A program made the translations under genes and the position numbers. Source: Beroe forskalii (taxonomy: Eukaryota; Ctenophora; Nuda; Beroida; Beroidae). Taken from it: 64,000 nucleotides of DNA. The DNA lies in contig WFMF01000111.1 of assembly GCA_011033025.1 (NCBI GenBank), positions 372,001-436,000 of the forward strand, written 5' to 3'. A model generated the notes under the pieces. The model was not told the origin of the DNA and made no database searches. It saw only the letters and a program-made list of their open reading frames with translations. Positions 37,301 to 48,600 of the stretch are shown here, piece after piece (positions within the stretch are counted from its first letter, which is position 1; every line of letters starts with the position of its first letter).

Positions 37301-39215
37301 CCGTTATTCAAGTTATGTCCTTTCTCCATCTTGAGATCTTAAATTTAAGGGAACTTAAAAAAGTTAAGGAAACGTCAAAAATTTTCAAAAAGCTACAGCA
37401 AAGCATTTAACAGTAATAGAAAGCTCTCGCATAGCACTGATTATAATCTGCACGTGCGGAAAAATTGGTTTCCATAGCAACGGCGCGACTTAGCCCGGTT
37501 AAGCCTTAGTTTCTCTTGATATTTTCTTGGCAAGCTCAAATTTAATTGTGTACGGAAGCACAGACATACATTATTCACGTGCTCTTACGAATTTATATAA
37601 TAGATTAGGTACAATAATACTGCCTTGAATAACATTAAGCATTTATTAAGACGTGAAGTTGGAATTCTTTAGCTGTGGCTTTGGATTCAACAGGTTTTTC
37701 TATGCCCGTAAGGGAGAGTTATATTTTTAAATCGGAATATTACAAATCCTACTATAGACAATGTTGATAGACAACATAATTGAAGTTTCACAGACGTGAA
37801 TGTGATTCAGAAAGTTATCGTTTCTACTTTCATAAAATGTCAAATTCATCAAACTAACTTTTCCATGGGTTCCCTGAAGAGGTCAGAGGTGCCTCACTCT
37901 GTTTCTCAGGATTGCAGATGGTGACTGTTTTTGTAGGTTTTGAAGGAGCATTGTTTTGCTTTGCGGGAGCAGCATCTGAGGCTGGGACTGGAGCAGCTTT
38001 AGCCAAGCCAGCAGATGCTGATTTCTGTGCAGCGCTAGGCTTCTGGGCAGGTGTATTCTTTTGAGCAGGAGCTGGCTTTTTACCTGCTCCAGCCTTTTGA
38101 GGTACAGGATCTTTGGCTACTGTTTCCGCTACTTGTTCAGCTTTGCTTCTGCCATTCTCAACTGGCTGTTTCTAAAAAATATTTCAGTGAGCGGAGCACT
38201 TGTCATCAAAAAAGAAGAAAGATGACACATTAGTCAAAAAATCAAAGACATTAAGCATTTTTCCTGATTGAGGTCAGATAGTCAGTTGTAAGGTTCTGTT
38301 CAATTCAATAGTTATGCACAGCAATGTATTTGAATTTCTGGGCCTCTTATATTTCTTGGAAGACAAGGAAAATAAGTTACGTAGGAACCTGAACTATTCG
38401 TGTAGCTATGCCTCATAAATACTTAAAAGTACTAAAATCAAATAGACTATGATGGTCACATCAGCAGTTATTCATATCATGAGAAGTTATGTATGATTAC
38501 TGATTTAATTTGTTTACATTTTGTGGTTTCTTTGCATCTGGAACTGATGGGACTAGAGGTTTTGCCCAGGCATTTGGCTTTCCACGAGTATCTGAAAAGA
38601 TATAAATGAGATTTACTGATTTAAATTGATATCGAACTCCCCATACAATTATAAAACCAAATTATATAATGGGCCTGAGACAATTTTATACTCCTAAGTA
38701 CCTGAAAAGAGATCATGGAAAGAAAGGAAATAGGAATCCATTGTGACCTCATGAGGGATTGAAATTAATAATCTGGTGGCAAATAAAACATTCCTGATGT
38801 TACAAACATAGCACCTGCATCGTTCTGTGTCGATCGAATGAATTGATCAAATGAAAAATGCAAGCAATTGCTGTTTTTCGCGATGCCATCGTGAATTAGT
38901 GTATTGTGCGCGGTTTTCATTTGATCAGTCCATTGGATCGACGTGGAACGATGAAACCACCTAACCCCTGCTTGCAATGACTGCCCCTTGTCAATTCTAG
39001 AGACTAAGTTTGATGCATTGTCTACAAACAGCACCTTAACTATTTGAAAATATAATCATGTCAGGTAGTTAGGAGTTCATAGCTATAAATAGGAATCAGG
39101 AAATCTAGATACAGTGTTATAATGAAAATATCATTGACTTACCAATAGCATTTGCCTTGCAAGAGCTTTCAGTACCAGTTTGAAGTTCTACATCAGGAAT
39201 CTTAGCACTCAACAT
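16348..39215 (-). CDS. LARP1: La-related protein 1 (LARP1), about 22 exons
   Basis: An RNA-binding translation regulator; the family binds the cap and 5' TOP of mRNAs through DM15 repeats, downstream of mTORC1. Exons in coding order: 39215-39143, 38591-38518, 38171-37859, 35772-35738, 32742-32689, 32430-32262, one near 29017-29095, 27804-~27675, 27456-27228, 26903-26759, 22613-22484, 22209-22016, 21747-21599, 21451-21352, 21151-21053, 20576-20334, 20163-20043, 19785-19679, 19122-18992, 17388-17244, 16820-16661, 16485-16348. Phases agree at every GT-AG junction except around the 29-kb exon. Landmarks: NPWK and NEIWPTL early; an RRG-rich basic stretch; La motif ([18 protein letters not shown]); DM15 ([59 protein letters not shown]). 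The product is about 1,000 residues, normal for the family. The exon at 20334-20576 has one extra base in a C run (plus-strand 20436-20441), probably a sequencing error. Confidence 0.95.
17038..17250 (-). repeat. Tandemly copied splice donor of a LARP1 DM15 exon
   Basis: Immediately after the donor CAG|GTACCTTT of exon 17388-17244, a 23- to 30-bp unit (CCAGGTACCTTTAACTT…ACGGGG on the minus strand) repeats about seven more times into the intron. Each unit carries a copy or near copy of the donor. Using the first decoy would add TAC CTT TAA in frame and end translation before the second DM15 half. Confidence 0.9.
18051..18599 (+). CDS. Putative small secreted cysteine-rich protein, nested in LARP1 intron
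   Basis: No sure family. Exon 1 (18051-18252) starts with a signal-peptide-like [17 protein letters not shown], then an NET glycosylation site and a CRQC pair. A good donor (GCAG|GTAATG) and an acceptor after a long pyrimidine tract (TTTTCCCAAG, ending 18489) give exon 2 from 18490, with [20 protein letters not shown] across the junction. Phases agree. The spacing C-x2-C…C…CP…C loosely recalls Ly6/uPAR three-finger proteins. The frame ends at 18597-18599, but the next frame reads [16 protein letters not shown], a plausible cysteine-rich end, so a one-base error may split the last part. It lies on the opposite strand inside a LARP1 intron. It could instead be a chance frame. Confidence 0.35.
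23406..25801 (+). CDS. Carbohydrate sulfotransferase fused to MINPP-like histidine phosphatase
   Basis: A single-exon gene of about 798 residues, nested in the LARP1 intron that splits the La-motif region. Residues ~1-30 are a type II membrane anchor ([17 protein letters not shown]), so Golgi location is expected. The sulfotransferase part (CHST8-14 type) shows [11 protein letters not shown] at the 5'-PAPS loop, [20 protein letters not shown] at the 3'-phosphate loop, [12 protein letters not shown] and [13 protein letters not shown]…FGF. After a short linker comes a branch-2 histidine phosphatase related to MINPP1: [21 protein letters not shown], then [14 protein letters not shown] and VPYAAGF near the end. 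Oddities: the PK of the PAPS loop reads SD; RHGxRxP lacks its proline; the HAE proton donor reads HSQ. The frame slips once between about 23756 and 23790, equivalent to one missing base. The junction between the two domains lies in unbroken frame. Confidence 0.85.
29017..29095 (-). CDS. LARP1: LARP1 exon candidate with non-canonical borders
   Basis: Read on the minus strand this gives [19 protein letters not shown] then SSHYQRMT, matching the KWVPLQ segment found upstream of the La motif in LARP1 proteins. It also has the phase needed after exon 32430-32262. However, no AG precedes the AAAAATGG start: an in-frame TGA and TTTGA lie there. Its 3' end (29017-29038) is repeated exactly, 22 bp, at the start of the next exon (27797-27818), with no GT in the right place. 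Confidence 0.6.
29826..29972. repeat. 15- to 16-bp tandem repeat
   Basis: About nine copies of CACAATAAGGCC(TTCA/TAA) in a LARP1 intron. Noncoding. Confidence 0.9.
32984..35707. mobile_element. 2.7-kb terminal-inverted-repeat element in LARP1 intron
   Basis: The left end GGGGGGGATGAAGCCCAAA and the right end (its reverse complement) are flanked by a 6-bp direct repeat TACATT (32978-32983 and 35708-35713). Both ends also carry, in the same orientation, the block CCTAGCCCAAGAATCGG plus AAAAGTAGGGTGGG (about 33027-33058 and 35647-35678), surrounded by A-rich and T-rich GGTTTTTTTT strings. The interior has no transposase; the longest frames (75 and 63 codons) show nothing recognisable. Probably a non-autonomous DNA transposon of unknown superfamily. 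Confidence 0.85.
36066..36419 (+). pseudogene. Non-LTR retrotransposon ORF1 fragment
   Basis: The 117-codon frame resembles the small ORF1 RNA-binding proteins of invertebrate LINEs: an N-terminal VSEVFQSIG, then [19 protein letters not shown], and the diagnostic [20 protein letters not shown] ahead of [12 protein letters not shown]. It opens with GTG and there is no reverse transcriptase around it, so it is a 5' or internally truncated remnant in a LARP1 intron. Assignment rests on recognised family motifs, not on a search. Confidence 0.75.
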
Positions 39216-39218
39216 GAT

Positions 39219-39539
39219 GATGATGCATCAAATAAACTCTTCAGCAACATTTAGGCTTTGGGATAGAATCAAAAATCAATAAACTGGCTAGTACTAAGTT
39301 AACGAATGGTGTCTAAAAAATGTTCAATAATAATGGCATAAGCTAATCATCAGTGAATAATAACACCTATGAATGCTCTATTGCTCTTCTAGCAACATAT
39401 TTCAGAAACTAGAGAAATCTTTCTTGATAATGACATCCACCAAAAGTATACCATGTGATAGGTCCCAAAATTATCTAAGTCAATCAATAAAAGATTCAAC
39501 AGTACTAAATACAGAATAAAAATGTCTCCGGAATTCTTC
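39219..39539. other. Presumed LARP1 promoter region
   Basis: It lies just upstream of the LARP1 start codon (39215-39213, minus strand). AT-rich, with no TATA box or initiator that I can defend and no open frame. Confidence 0.3.
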
Positions 39540-39542
39540 AAA

Positions 39543-39708
39543 GGGATCGTTCACATATAACGTAATCACCAAGAAGGGGGGAAGGGGGTTTCTGAATGAT
39601 TATGTTACATGTTAAATAGTAACAAATACAACTACTGTAAACTTGATTACGAGGGGGAGGGGGGTTGAAATCTGCTAAAAATTGATTATGTAATATGTGA
39701 ACAATCCC
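39543..39708. mobile_element. Harbinger-like MITE, copy 2
   Basis: Same family as 14674-14838 but in the opposite orientation. Inverted ends GGGATCGTTCACATATAACG and …ATGTGAACAATCCC are flanked by AAA on both sides (39540-39542, 39709-39711). It lies about 330 bp upstream of the LARP1 start codon. Noncoding. Confidence 0.85.
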
Positions 39709-40009
39709 AAACAGTGTTAGATGCATTCCTGGGACACTTTTTAGAGGGGTTGTTGGCAATCTAAGTGAGCCAGCCAGGCTGGCTTGCTTTGATTGCCAAC
39801 AAACCCATCACTTCGTTCAGCCTGGATCCACCCTGACCACCACAAAAAATTATTCGGAGTTTGCTGGTGGATTAGACTAAAGCAGTTACTCTGCTACTCT
39901 GCAGTGGAAACTATCAAAGCCTGCACTTGTAGTCTGCTCAGACACACTTGGGACAATGCTGAAATTTTCCATAGAAAATTTTTCCAGCAGAGTTGCAAGC
40001 AGAGCCAGT

Positions 40010-41485
40010 GAGCTTTGAGCATAGCCAGTGGACTCTGAGCAGAACCAGTGGACTTTGAGCAGAGCCAGTGGACTCTTAGGAAAGCCAGTGGACTCTGAGC
40101 ATAGCCAGTGGACTCTGAGCAGAGCCAGTGGACCTTGAGCAGAGCCAATGGACTCTGAGCAGAGCCAGTGGACTCTGAGCAGAGCCAATTGACTCTGAGC
40201 AGAGCCAGTGAACTCTTAGCAGAGCCAGTGAACTCGTAGCAGAGCCAGTGAACTCTTAGCAGAGCCAGTGAATTCCGAGCAGAACCAGTGGACTCTGAGC
40301 AGAGTCAGTGGACTCTGAGCAGAGCCAGTGAACTCCAAGCAGAACCAGTGGACTCTGAGCAGAGCAAATGGACTCTGAGCAGAACCAGTGCACTCTGAGT
40401 AGAGCCAGTGAACTCTGAGCAGAGCTAGTGGACTCTGAACAAAGCCAGTGGACTCTGCATAGACCCAATGGACTATGAACAGACCAAGTAGACTCTAAGC
40501 AGACCCCTCTGATCCCAAAATTTCAGCAGAGTTGCAAGCAGAGCCAGTGGACCTGAGTAGAGCCAGTGGACTTTGAGCGGAGCCAGTTACATTGAACAGA
40601 CCCAATGGACTTTGAGCAGATCAAGTGGACTCTGAGTAGAGCCAGTAACATTTATCAGACCCAGTGGTCTCTGAGTAGAGCCAGGGGACTCTGAGCAGAG
40701 CCAGTGGACTCTAAGGAGAGCCTATGGACTCCGAGCAGAGTCAGTGGACTCTGAGCAGAGCCAGTGAACTCAGAGCAGAGCCAGAAACATTGAACAGACC
40801 CAGTGGACTCTGAGCAGAGCAAGAGGACAGAGCAGAGCCAGTGGACTGAGCAGAGCCAGTTGGCCTTGAGCAGACCAAGTGGACTTTGATCAGAACCAAT
40901 GGACTCTGAGCAGAGCCAGTGAACTCTGAGCCGGCCAGTGGACTATGAGCAGAGCCAGTGGACTTTGAGCTGTGCCAGTGAACTCTGAGCAGAGCCAATG
41001 GACTCTGGGCAGAGCCAATGGACTCTGGGCAGAGCCAATGGACTCTGGGCAGAGCCAATGGACTCTGGGCAGAGCCAGTGGACTCTGAGGAGAGCCAGGG
41101 GACTCTGAGGAGAGCCAGTGGACTCTGAGCAGAGCCAGTGACATTGAACAGGCCCAGTGGACTCTGAGCAGAGCAAGTGGACTCTGAGGAGAGTCAATGG
41201 ATTTTGAGCAGAGCCAGTGGACTCTGAGTAGAGCCAGGGGACTCTGAGCAGAGCCAGTGGACTCTAAGGAGAGCCTATGGACTCCGAGCTGAACCAATGG
41301 ACTCTGAGCAGAGCCAGTGAACTCTGAGCCGGCCAGTGGACTATGAACAGAGCCAGTGGACTTTGAGCAGAGCAAGCAGACTCTGAGGATAGCCTTTGGA
41401 CTCTAAGCAGAGCCAGTGGACTCTGCAAAGACCCAATGATCTCTGAGCACACCCAGTGGACTCTAAGCAGACCCTCTGATCCCAA
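40010..41485. repeat. 20-bp minisatellite, about 70 copies
   Basis: Unit AGAGCCAGTGGACTCTGAGC, with many variants (GAACCAATG, CTAAG, GACCCAG) and several insertions. The sequence CCTCTGATCCCAAAATT occurs at both the middle (about 40503) and the end (about 41470), so a large block was duplicated. Minus-strand frames (HWLCSES-like repeats) are by-products of the period. Confidence 0.97.
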
Positions 41486-42006
41486 AATTACTCACTTTGA
41501 AATTGAACCAACTTCAAAGCTTCAGAACAATGCTTTCTAACAAGGCTCAGTGGCAAGAATAATGGGACTACATTAAGCCTTGCTTGATGACACTTCATTT
41601 TATGCCAGTTTATCTCAGAAGTGAATTCAAAAGTATGATGTACCCTTTGCTTGCAAATAGGAGCTATAAGATAACTTAATTAATAAATTGATTTATTGAC
41701 ACAACATCTACAATCTACTAGCCGACAAGAAGACTAGAAATTAAAACAAATGTTAACTTCACAGGAGAGGTATAATATAATTCAAGGTATAATATAATGA
41801 CATAGGCAAATCTTCGAACACAAGTGACTTTTGCAAGAGCTCGAAAAATTGGTCATCAAACGTTGTCCATGTCCGCATGTCCGATGACAGTCGACAAACG
41901 TGAACGTTGCCCAATAATTTTTGTGACTGGAAGTGGATGGCGAAAGCACTAATGTGACCGTGCAAATTTGAAACATTGCAATTGCAAATTGTGTGAGGTT
42001 GGGTAA

Positions 42007-42238
42007 GGCGGCCGTAACGTTCGTCGGTCGATCGAATGGAATTGGTCGATCGATCAACTACATTTGATCGACTGATGTGTTTCAAATAGAAAATCTTTGA
42101 GCTCGTAGGGAAACAACTAAATATTGCTCATTTAAACACGGCTCAAGTCATTAGGGACCAGTAAAAACATCGTTCTTTCAAATGGAGTTGATCGATCGAC
42201 CAATTCCATTCGATCGACCGACGAACGATACGGCCGCC
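42007..42238. mobile_element. MITE with ~52-bp inverted ends and TAA duplication
   Basis: Arms 42007-42058 and 42187-42238 are reverse complements with one mismatch, starting GGCGGCCGTA. They contain GGTCGATCGAATGG. The TAA on both flanks (42004-42006, 42239-42241) fits PIF/Harbinger-type insertion. The interior is 128 bp and noncoding. Confidence 0.9.
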
Positions 42239-42614
42239 TAACATCTTGTCGTACGATGTATGACCCGCTGACGCCAGCCGCGAAGCGGCTGGCGTCAGCG
42301 CGCGCGGCGTTGATTCGCGAGAGAGTCTTTCAACGTCAGACAACGCAACATCCAGTCAGAAGAAATAAACGGGCAACGTATGTCGAGTGCGCTGAGTGCT
42401 CCGCACGCGCACCCGCCGAAGGGGCAAATCAAAGTATGACAAGTTATATTACATTATAAAATTGATGAAGAAGAAATCAATGATCATATTTCAATTCATG
42501 GTTATTTTAAGGTTCAGCTGTCAGTGTTGGTTCTTCTATATGGGATTTTCATTTATGGTTATTTATATTTATTTATATATTTATCTATTATTAATATTCA
42601 GAATCGTAGGATGT

Positions 42615-42860
42615 TATATTCCTAAGCCCGCATAGGTGTGTGTACGCGCCGCGCGCTTCCCTACGGGACACACTGTGTTGGCGAAGCGCGCCGCGCGAGC
42701 CCACACAGGGATATACGTGTTTAGCAAGATGTTATAGTTACCCTACCCTCGCGCGCGCGGCGCAACGTTCCACATTTGGACGTCACTTTGCGCCTTCCGC
42801 TTGTCCAACAACAAGTCAAAAGAAAGGGACGGACATCGCCCGTCGATATTCAGAATTAAT
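42615..42860. mobile_element. GC-rich dispersed element
   Basis: It begins CCTAAGCCCGCATAGGTGTG, as at 6627. It carries the GCCGCGCGCTTCCC word of the 12.6-kb array and ends with AAAGAAAGGGACGGACATCG, related to 2470-2500, 7029-7063 and 42360-42380. No transposase. Confidence 0.6.
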
Positions 42861-43294
42861 AGTACTAAGATAAGATGTTTACCCATAAGCACTTTTTCAT
42901 CATTCAAACTTTCTTGTTGTATGTTATAGTTCATACTGTATTCATAGGAGTCATAGGGAACTTTTCTCCCTTTTCTCCTTTATGTAAGTGAGATTTGTTA
43001 CATATGTGTGCAGGGGTCGAAGGGCTCGAAGAAGGCATGCAAAATTGCATGCTTTTGATGGAATCTATGTAGAATCTATGTAAAACATATAATTGTAGAA
43101 CAAATACAGTCATCTTTGTAGTATCTATGCAAAACATATAATTGAATTGAATTGAATTGAGAAAGTTTATTCCTGAACATTAAATCTGTGACATGCTGTG
43201 ACAATAAACCTGAATGAAATGCTGAAACTTTTCTTCAACCGTCAATGTCATTCCCAGGTCAGGATCATATTACCTTGAATGAAGAAAAGCAGTG

Positions 43295-43966
43295 ATGGCA
43301 GACAGTTCTGATGAAGATGTTGCTCAGCATCCAGCAAAAGTTGCAAAGAAGAATTCATCTGAAAAAAGGCTCATTGTGGTTTTAGAGAATGCTTCACTGG
43401 AAACTTTCAAGGATGGAAAAACATTTAAACTTCTCACTGCAGATTCTAAAGCTAAATCATTAAAAGACAGGAAAGATGTTTGTCGACCAGATATCACACA
43501 CCAATGCTTATTGATGTTATTGGACAGTCCTTTGAACAGAGCTGGAAAATTGCAAGTGTACATTCATACTGAGCGCAATGTCTTGATTGAAGTGAACCCA
43601 GCTACAAGAATTCCCCGTACTTTTGACAGATTTTGTGGACTTATGGTTCAACTGCTACATAAATTGAGCATACATGCACATGATGGTCCCCACAAGCTCT
43701 TAAAAGTTATCAAAAACCCAGTGTCAGATTACTTTCCTGCAGGGTGTAGAAAATACTGCATGACATTTAATGCACCTAGGTGTGTAAGGCCAATAGAATT
43801 AGTGACAGATGAATCATGTGTGATGGTCATTGGTGCTCAAGCACATGGCTCAGTGAAAACAGAATATACTGAGGAAAATATTGGTATTAGCAATTATCCT
43901 TTATCAGCAGCCCTAACATGTACTAAACTATGTGATGCATTTGAGCAAGCTTGGGGCATTTTGTAA
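43295..43966 (+). CDS. EMG1: rRNA pseudouridine N1-methyltransferase EMG1/NEP1
   Basis: A complete, intronless SPOUT methyltransferase of 223 residues. The family methylates N1 of the hypermodified pseudouridine of 18S rRNA in the nucleolus and helps assemble the small subunit. Family hallmarks in order: RLIVVLENASLET, RPDITHQCLLMLLDSPLNRA, LQVYIHTERNVLIEVNP, IPRTFDRFCGLMVQLLHKLS, LLKVIKNPVSDYFP, VIGAQAHG and ISNYPLSAALTCTKLC, reaching the normal C-terminus (AWGIL). I start at the ATG at 43295, which opens the acidic MADSSDED leader; an in-frame GTG lies just before it. DOHH follows 468 bp downstream on the same strand. Confidence 0.97.
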   Translation: MADSSDEDVAQHPAKVAKKNSSEKRLIVVLENASLETFKDGKTFKLLTADSKAKSLKDRKDVCRPDITHQCLLMLLDSPLNRAGKLQVYIHTERNVLIEVNPATRIPRTFDRFCGLMVQLLHKLSIHAHDGPHKLLKVIKNPVSDYFPAGCRKYCMTFNAPRCVRPIELVTDESCVMVIGAQAHGSVKTEYTEENIGISNYPLSAALTCTKLCDAFEQAWGIL

Positions 43967-44077
43967 CACTTGAATGGTTTTTAGGCAACTTTGGGGGCAG
44001 GGAAATGGTTGTTAGGTTAGTTTCCAGTATTTTACTGTTCTGATGGAATAGAATAATGTCAACTTTCAAGTTTACCC

Positions 44078-44083
44078 AATAAA
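44078..44083 (+). terminator. Polyadenylation signal of EMG1
   Basis: AATAAA lies 112 bases after the EMG1 stop codon and ahead of DOHH, so the two neighbouring genes are separate transcripts. Confidence 0.6.
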
Positions 44084-44434
44084 AAGTCAAGATTTTTGAA
44101 AACTGAAATTTGACAGTAATTATGGTGCATGTACACCAGAGAATTTCTTAATTCAAAACAATATTTTTATGCTATAATGGTAGTCTAGAGTTCTCAGCCA
44201 GAGTTTGATTAACCTTCCCATTATTTTAACTTTTACTTGAAACATTGCACAAAGATGTTCTATTTAATTGTCTAAGTTAAATGTGTAACTATGAATCACT
44301 GCCTACCACCAATGAGAATGAAAGATCTGTCAATTGATTTGAATTTTCCTTTAGTTCTTCAGTTTTATTTGTTTATTTTTTGATTCAGCAAACCCAAATT
44401 AAATCTGTAAACCTATTAGGTGGTTCTGGCCCAC

Positions 44435-45352
44435 ATGACTCAAATATCAGAAGATGAGCTTGTGAAAATTGGATCAGTTTTGCAGAATGATACATGTTCA
44501 CTGTCTGAACGATTCAGAGCACTTTTTACTCTCATGAATGTTGGTGGTGATGAAGCTGTGAAAATGATATGCAGTGTTTTTAGTGATCCATCAGAACTGT
44601 TGAAACATGAACTTGCTTTCTGTTTAGGTCAAATGCAAAATGCAACTGCAATACCAAAGCTTTCATCAGTTCTAGAAGATGAGGAACAGCCAATCATTGT
44701 TCGTCATGAGGCTGGGGAAGCATTAGGAGCAATTGGACTAATGGAATCTTTACCTCTGCTAAATAAATACCTTGATCATAAAAATCAAGTTCTTCAAGAG
44801 ACCTGCGAACTTGCTGTTAACAGGATTAAGATGGCTAATTCTTCAAGTGGGATTGAGAAGACTTCTCCCTTTTCATCAGTAGATCCAGCTCCAGCATTTA
44901 ACAAAGACAAAACTTGTAAAGAACTATCTGATATACTGCTTGATCCTGCTCAAACACTCTTTGATAGATATCGTGCCATGTTTTCTCTCAGAAACATGTC
45001 TACTCCTGAAGCCATCAGTGCCTTGGTTCAAGGATTGGATTGTGATGACAGTGCTCTCTTCCGACATGAAATAGCCTATGTTTTAGGCCAAATGGCTGAT
45101 AAGAATGCAGTCAAGGGGCTAACTGACAAGCTGCATGACTTATCTGATGATGCCATGGTCAGGCATGAGTGTGCTGAAGCCTTAGGAGCTATTGATGATC
45201 AACAGTGTAAATCAATTCTATCTGAACACTTAAGTGATAAAGATTTGATAGTAAAACAGAGCTGTGAGATCGCTTTAGATATGAATGATCATGAGACAGG
45301 GAATAACTTTCAGTATGCAGATACATTGCAGAAGATAAGAGAAACATCATAA
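44435..45352 (+). CDS. DOHH: Deoxyhypusine hydroxylase
   Basis: An intronless HEAT-repeat di-iron enzyme that completes hypusine on eIF5A in the cytosol. 305 residues from the ATG at 44435, close to the usual ~300. Two symmetric halves each show the paired His-Glu iron ligands: LLKHELAFCLGQM and VRHEAGEALGAIG in the first, LFRHEIAYVLGQM and VRHECAEALGAID in the second. It also has RFRALFTLMN, RYRAMFSLRN, the SVDPAPA linker and the ending ALDMNDHETGNNFQYADTL. All metal ligands are present, so activity is expected. An upstream in-frame GTG gives five extra residues; the ATG fits the family N-terminus better. Confidence 0.97.
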   Translation: MTQISEDELVKIGSVLQNDTCSLSERFRALFTLMNVGGDEAVKMICSVFSDPSELLKHELAFCLGQMQNATAIPKLSSVLEDEEQPIIVRHEAGEALGAIGLMESLPLLNKYLDHKNQVLQETCELAVNRIKMANSSSGIEKTSPFSSVDPAPAFNKDKTCKELSDILLDPAQTLFDRYRAMFSLRNMSTPEAISALVQGLDCDDSALFRHEIAYVLGQMADKNAVKGLTDKLHDLSDDAMVRHECAEALGAIDDQQCKSILSEHLSDKDLIVKQSCEIALDMNDHETGNNFQYADTLQKIRETS

Positions 45353-45699
45353 TCTTTTAAATGGAACAAAATTTTATGGAGATGCATTAATTTATGCAAA
45401 TTCAGAGCCACCTCATCTATATTTTTTGGCACTATTTGATAAGTTTATTTATTTTCTGAATGTATAAATAGATGTAATTACAATACGAAATCGTGATATT
45501 GTTTGGGAATTTCCCTCAATTTCTAAGTTGCTCGTCATTGAAAGTTATTAAATCGTTGAACAATGTACAAAGGTTAACAGTTCAAGGAATGATGGTTTTT
45601 CGTCATTTTTGGTGCACATGTATTGCTATGATTCTTTTTGTGACATTGTGACCACACTGTTTATTCGTAGCAAATGAGACCAATGGTGTGTTGAACGAT

Positions 45700-48600
45700 A
45701 TGAGTGGATGGGCCCGATTCAGGAGTCGCCGACTTCGAAGTGAGTATATAGTAATTAAACCTTGATATCTAATTATCTGACTTGTCAAAGGCAAAAATTA
45801 GATTTCTATAAATAATTTTAATGCCAAAATTTGTTAAAAAATCATGCTGAGACACGATGGTAAATATCAAATAATCATGTCCAACTGTCCTTTAGAACCC
45901 TTTGCACCCAATTTGGACATAAAGCAATTTCTTTGGGGAATTTGAATTGAAACATTATTATTCAATTGTACGTTTTCAGGGGGCACTGGTAAGTATGAGG
46001 TGGTTGATGATGCTGATGATGTCAGGCTGCCACTCCACAACGACGATATCTTCCAGCATGGCATCACTTTCCCCGTCAAGGTACCACATATCTCTCTGGT
46101 TTTGTTCTATTTGACCGCTTTAAAAAGTGAAAAGAACGACAGGCCCTTTTTTCCCGTTTCATCCCAAAAACCAGCCCGGAAATAAAAATTATATAAACAG
46201 ACATTGAAATTCCCCCTATAATTCATGATCATTTGATTTCAGTTCATTGGTTTTCTAGAAGTCCCACGACCCAGTTCCAGACTCGAAATCATAACCAGTA
46301 TGAGGAAAATCAGAGTGAGTTGAATCCAAATAATATGATATTAACGATCAACCGTGACGGTGTTCAAAACTAGGTGGATCAACGTAATCTTTTCACCATT
46401 ACAAAACCTGATAATGGCGTCAATGTCATCTACTTTTTTCGATCGTGGTATGTGCTACATCATGTGAAGTTTAATGTACCAGGGGACAAATAAATTAATC
46501 AAATTTATATAATCAATGTTGAAATGTATCAAATTACGTACACACACTATATGAGTTAGAGCTGATAATAAGGTATTTGTATTACTGGCGTACTGCCTAG
46601 GGTAATCTGGCGATTGGATTCAAGGTGGTGTTTCATTTGAGGGTGGACCGACATTTTGATCAATCATTTTGATCAATAGATATCGGGGCATGAACTCGGC
46701 ACTTTTATTTGGCACTTGCATTCCAAAAGACTTGAAATTTAAACATTTTATAAAATGTGATAAAAAACAAGCTATTTCGAAAGTTCAGGTACAAATTTCC
46801 GGCTAAAATGGTTCAGAAATAATGCGATTTTGGTCTTGGGGCCGGTCAAATGAGGGCCGATAATCATTAATAAAATGTTTCGCGACTGAGCAGTTAGCAT
46901 ACAGGTGAAATGTGTGATGCTTTGCATATCGATATAAGTTCGGCATTTTTATTTTGATGAACGTCGATTTTCATATATTTTTAACCATTCGTAATTGTCC
47001 ATCGATAGACCATGTGTTTCACATTACACTACACCCCACCGATTGAACAATAGGCGATTGAATGTCATTGATCCACCATTTCAAAGCATGATAATGACGT
47101 TACCCTTAACTGCCTATTCTATACTGCGCGGAGTTTCCAGGAGAAACCTAGCAACCCCTTCGTTACCAGTATTCTGCACGTGCTTGTAATGACATTGACT
47201 CTACAACTTATTATCACTTGAAGTAACATGTGAGCCCAGCAGTATTATATATGCCAGGCCTGAAAAATAAGCGGATTGGTGTCGTCAAATCACCATTTAA
47301 ATCCCTGATAATGACGTCACGTTCTGAGAAATACTCGAGTCATTCGTTCCCGACCAATACCTGCCTACCCTTTCTCAAAACAATGGAAAATTCTTAAGAG
47401 TCACTTGTGACCGTGTTTGGCAGGGATGTCGGTATGTGCGTTATATTTTGGTTATTTTTAGCAGCTCAAAGAGTCAATGATAAATGTTATCAGATTGTTG
47501 GCATCATAACTCTTTATAAATGTGTACGTCAAATTCTCTCTATCCACAAGAAGCGTTCAGTACCAAGCATTATTAAAGATCATGTAGAAGTTTAAATATT
47601 GAGCTCCCCCCATCAAATGTTAAACGAAATTTCTGTCGAATTAAACTTAGAGCGTATGAGTCCCATTAGAAATTTAGGGAGAACACCAAATTCTGTATTA
47701 TTCGAGTTTAATTTGCCCCCGAATTTTGGAGTTCTTGAGAAAAATAAGCGGTTCAGCGTCATCAATTCACTGCTTTAACCCATCATAATGATGCCACTAC
47801 CACCGACTGTTATTTGACCGCTACGCTAACGGTCAAAGTTGATTAATCGTCCATCAGACGTCAGATTATATTAAATGTAAACCTACGCTACTCCAGCTCT
47901 CAACTCTCGTTCTGAGTGTTTTATGATAACTCCATGTTTGGATTTATAATATATATTTTATGATCAAATCGATAATTATCTCACGAGGTGATAACCGAGT
48001 GAGTTAATTTCCACTCTGATCATAATTCGGAACCCTTATTTGTATCAAAATTTAATTTTGAAGATCATTTGAATTCTGGCAGAATTTTGATTGGTTTAGC
48101 ATTAAATACGTGCTGTCTGAATGGATATTTAATGTGACAGCACCAATCATTTCAGTGATCTCTCAAATTAGGGCACCATTTATCGTAATGCAAGGCTAGA
48201 AGGGGGCCACGCCTTCCTAATATGAATGATTTCAAAACGCCTACAGTGTGCTGGTCTGCTTGAATGATAGCACTCCGAATTTAACATGTTACTTATATCA
48301 TGTACAAATAACAAACTATAGCATGATTATGTACTACTAACCATACAATGTGTTGTAATAGTTTACTCCATATTAAATCACATGTACATCCACTTAAACC
48401 TAAAGTAGAATCTTAAAACAGACTTTTAAAAGTGTAAATGTCGTGGTCCACACGTACTGAAACTACTTAACAATAGTCTAATGGTTCTATCGCAGCTGCG
48501 TATGAGCTTACCCACAGGTTCTTCAGCTGACCAGGTACGAGTTGACTGTCAAATCGGGCGCTCCGGACTTCTTTTATCTAGGTTCTGTACTGAGTGACTA

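Noticed and set aside
40010..41485. Repetitive protein with HWLCSES motifs on the minus strand
   Set aside because: The 20-bp unit cycles through all frames; no start context, splice sites or conserved length.
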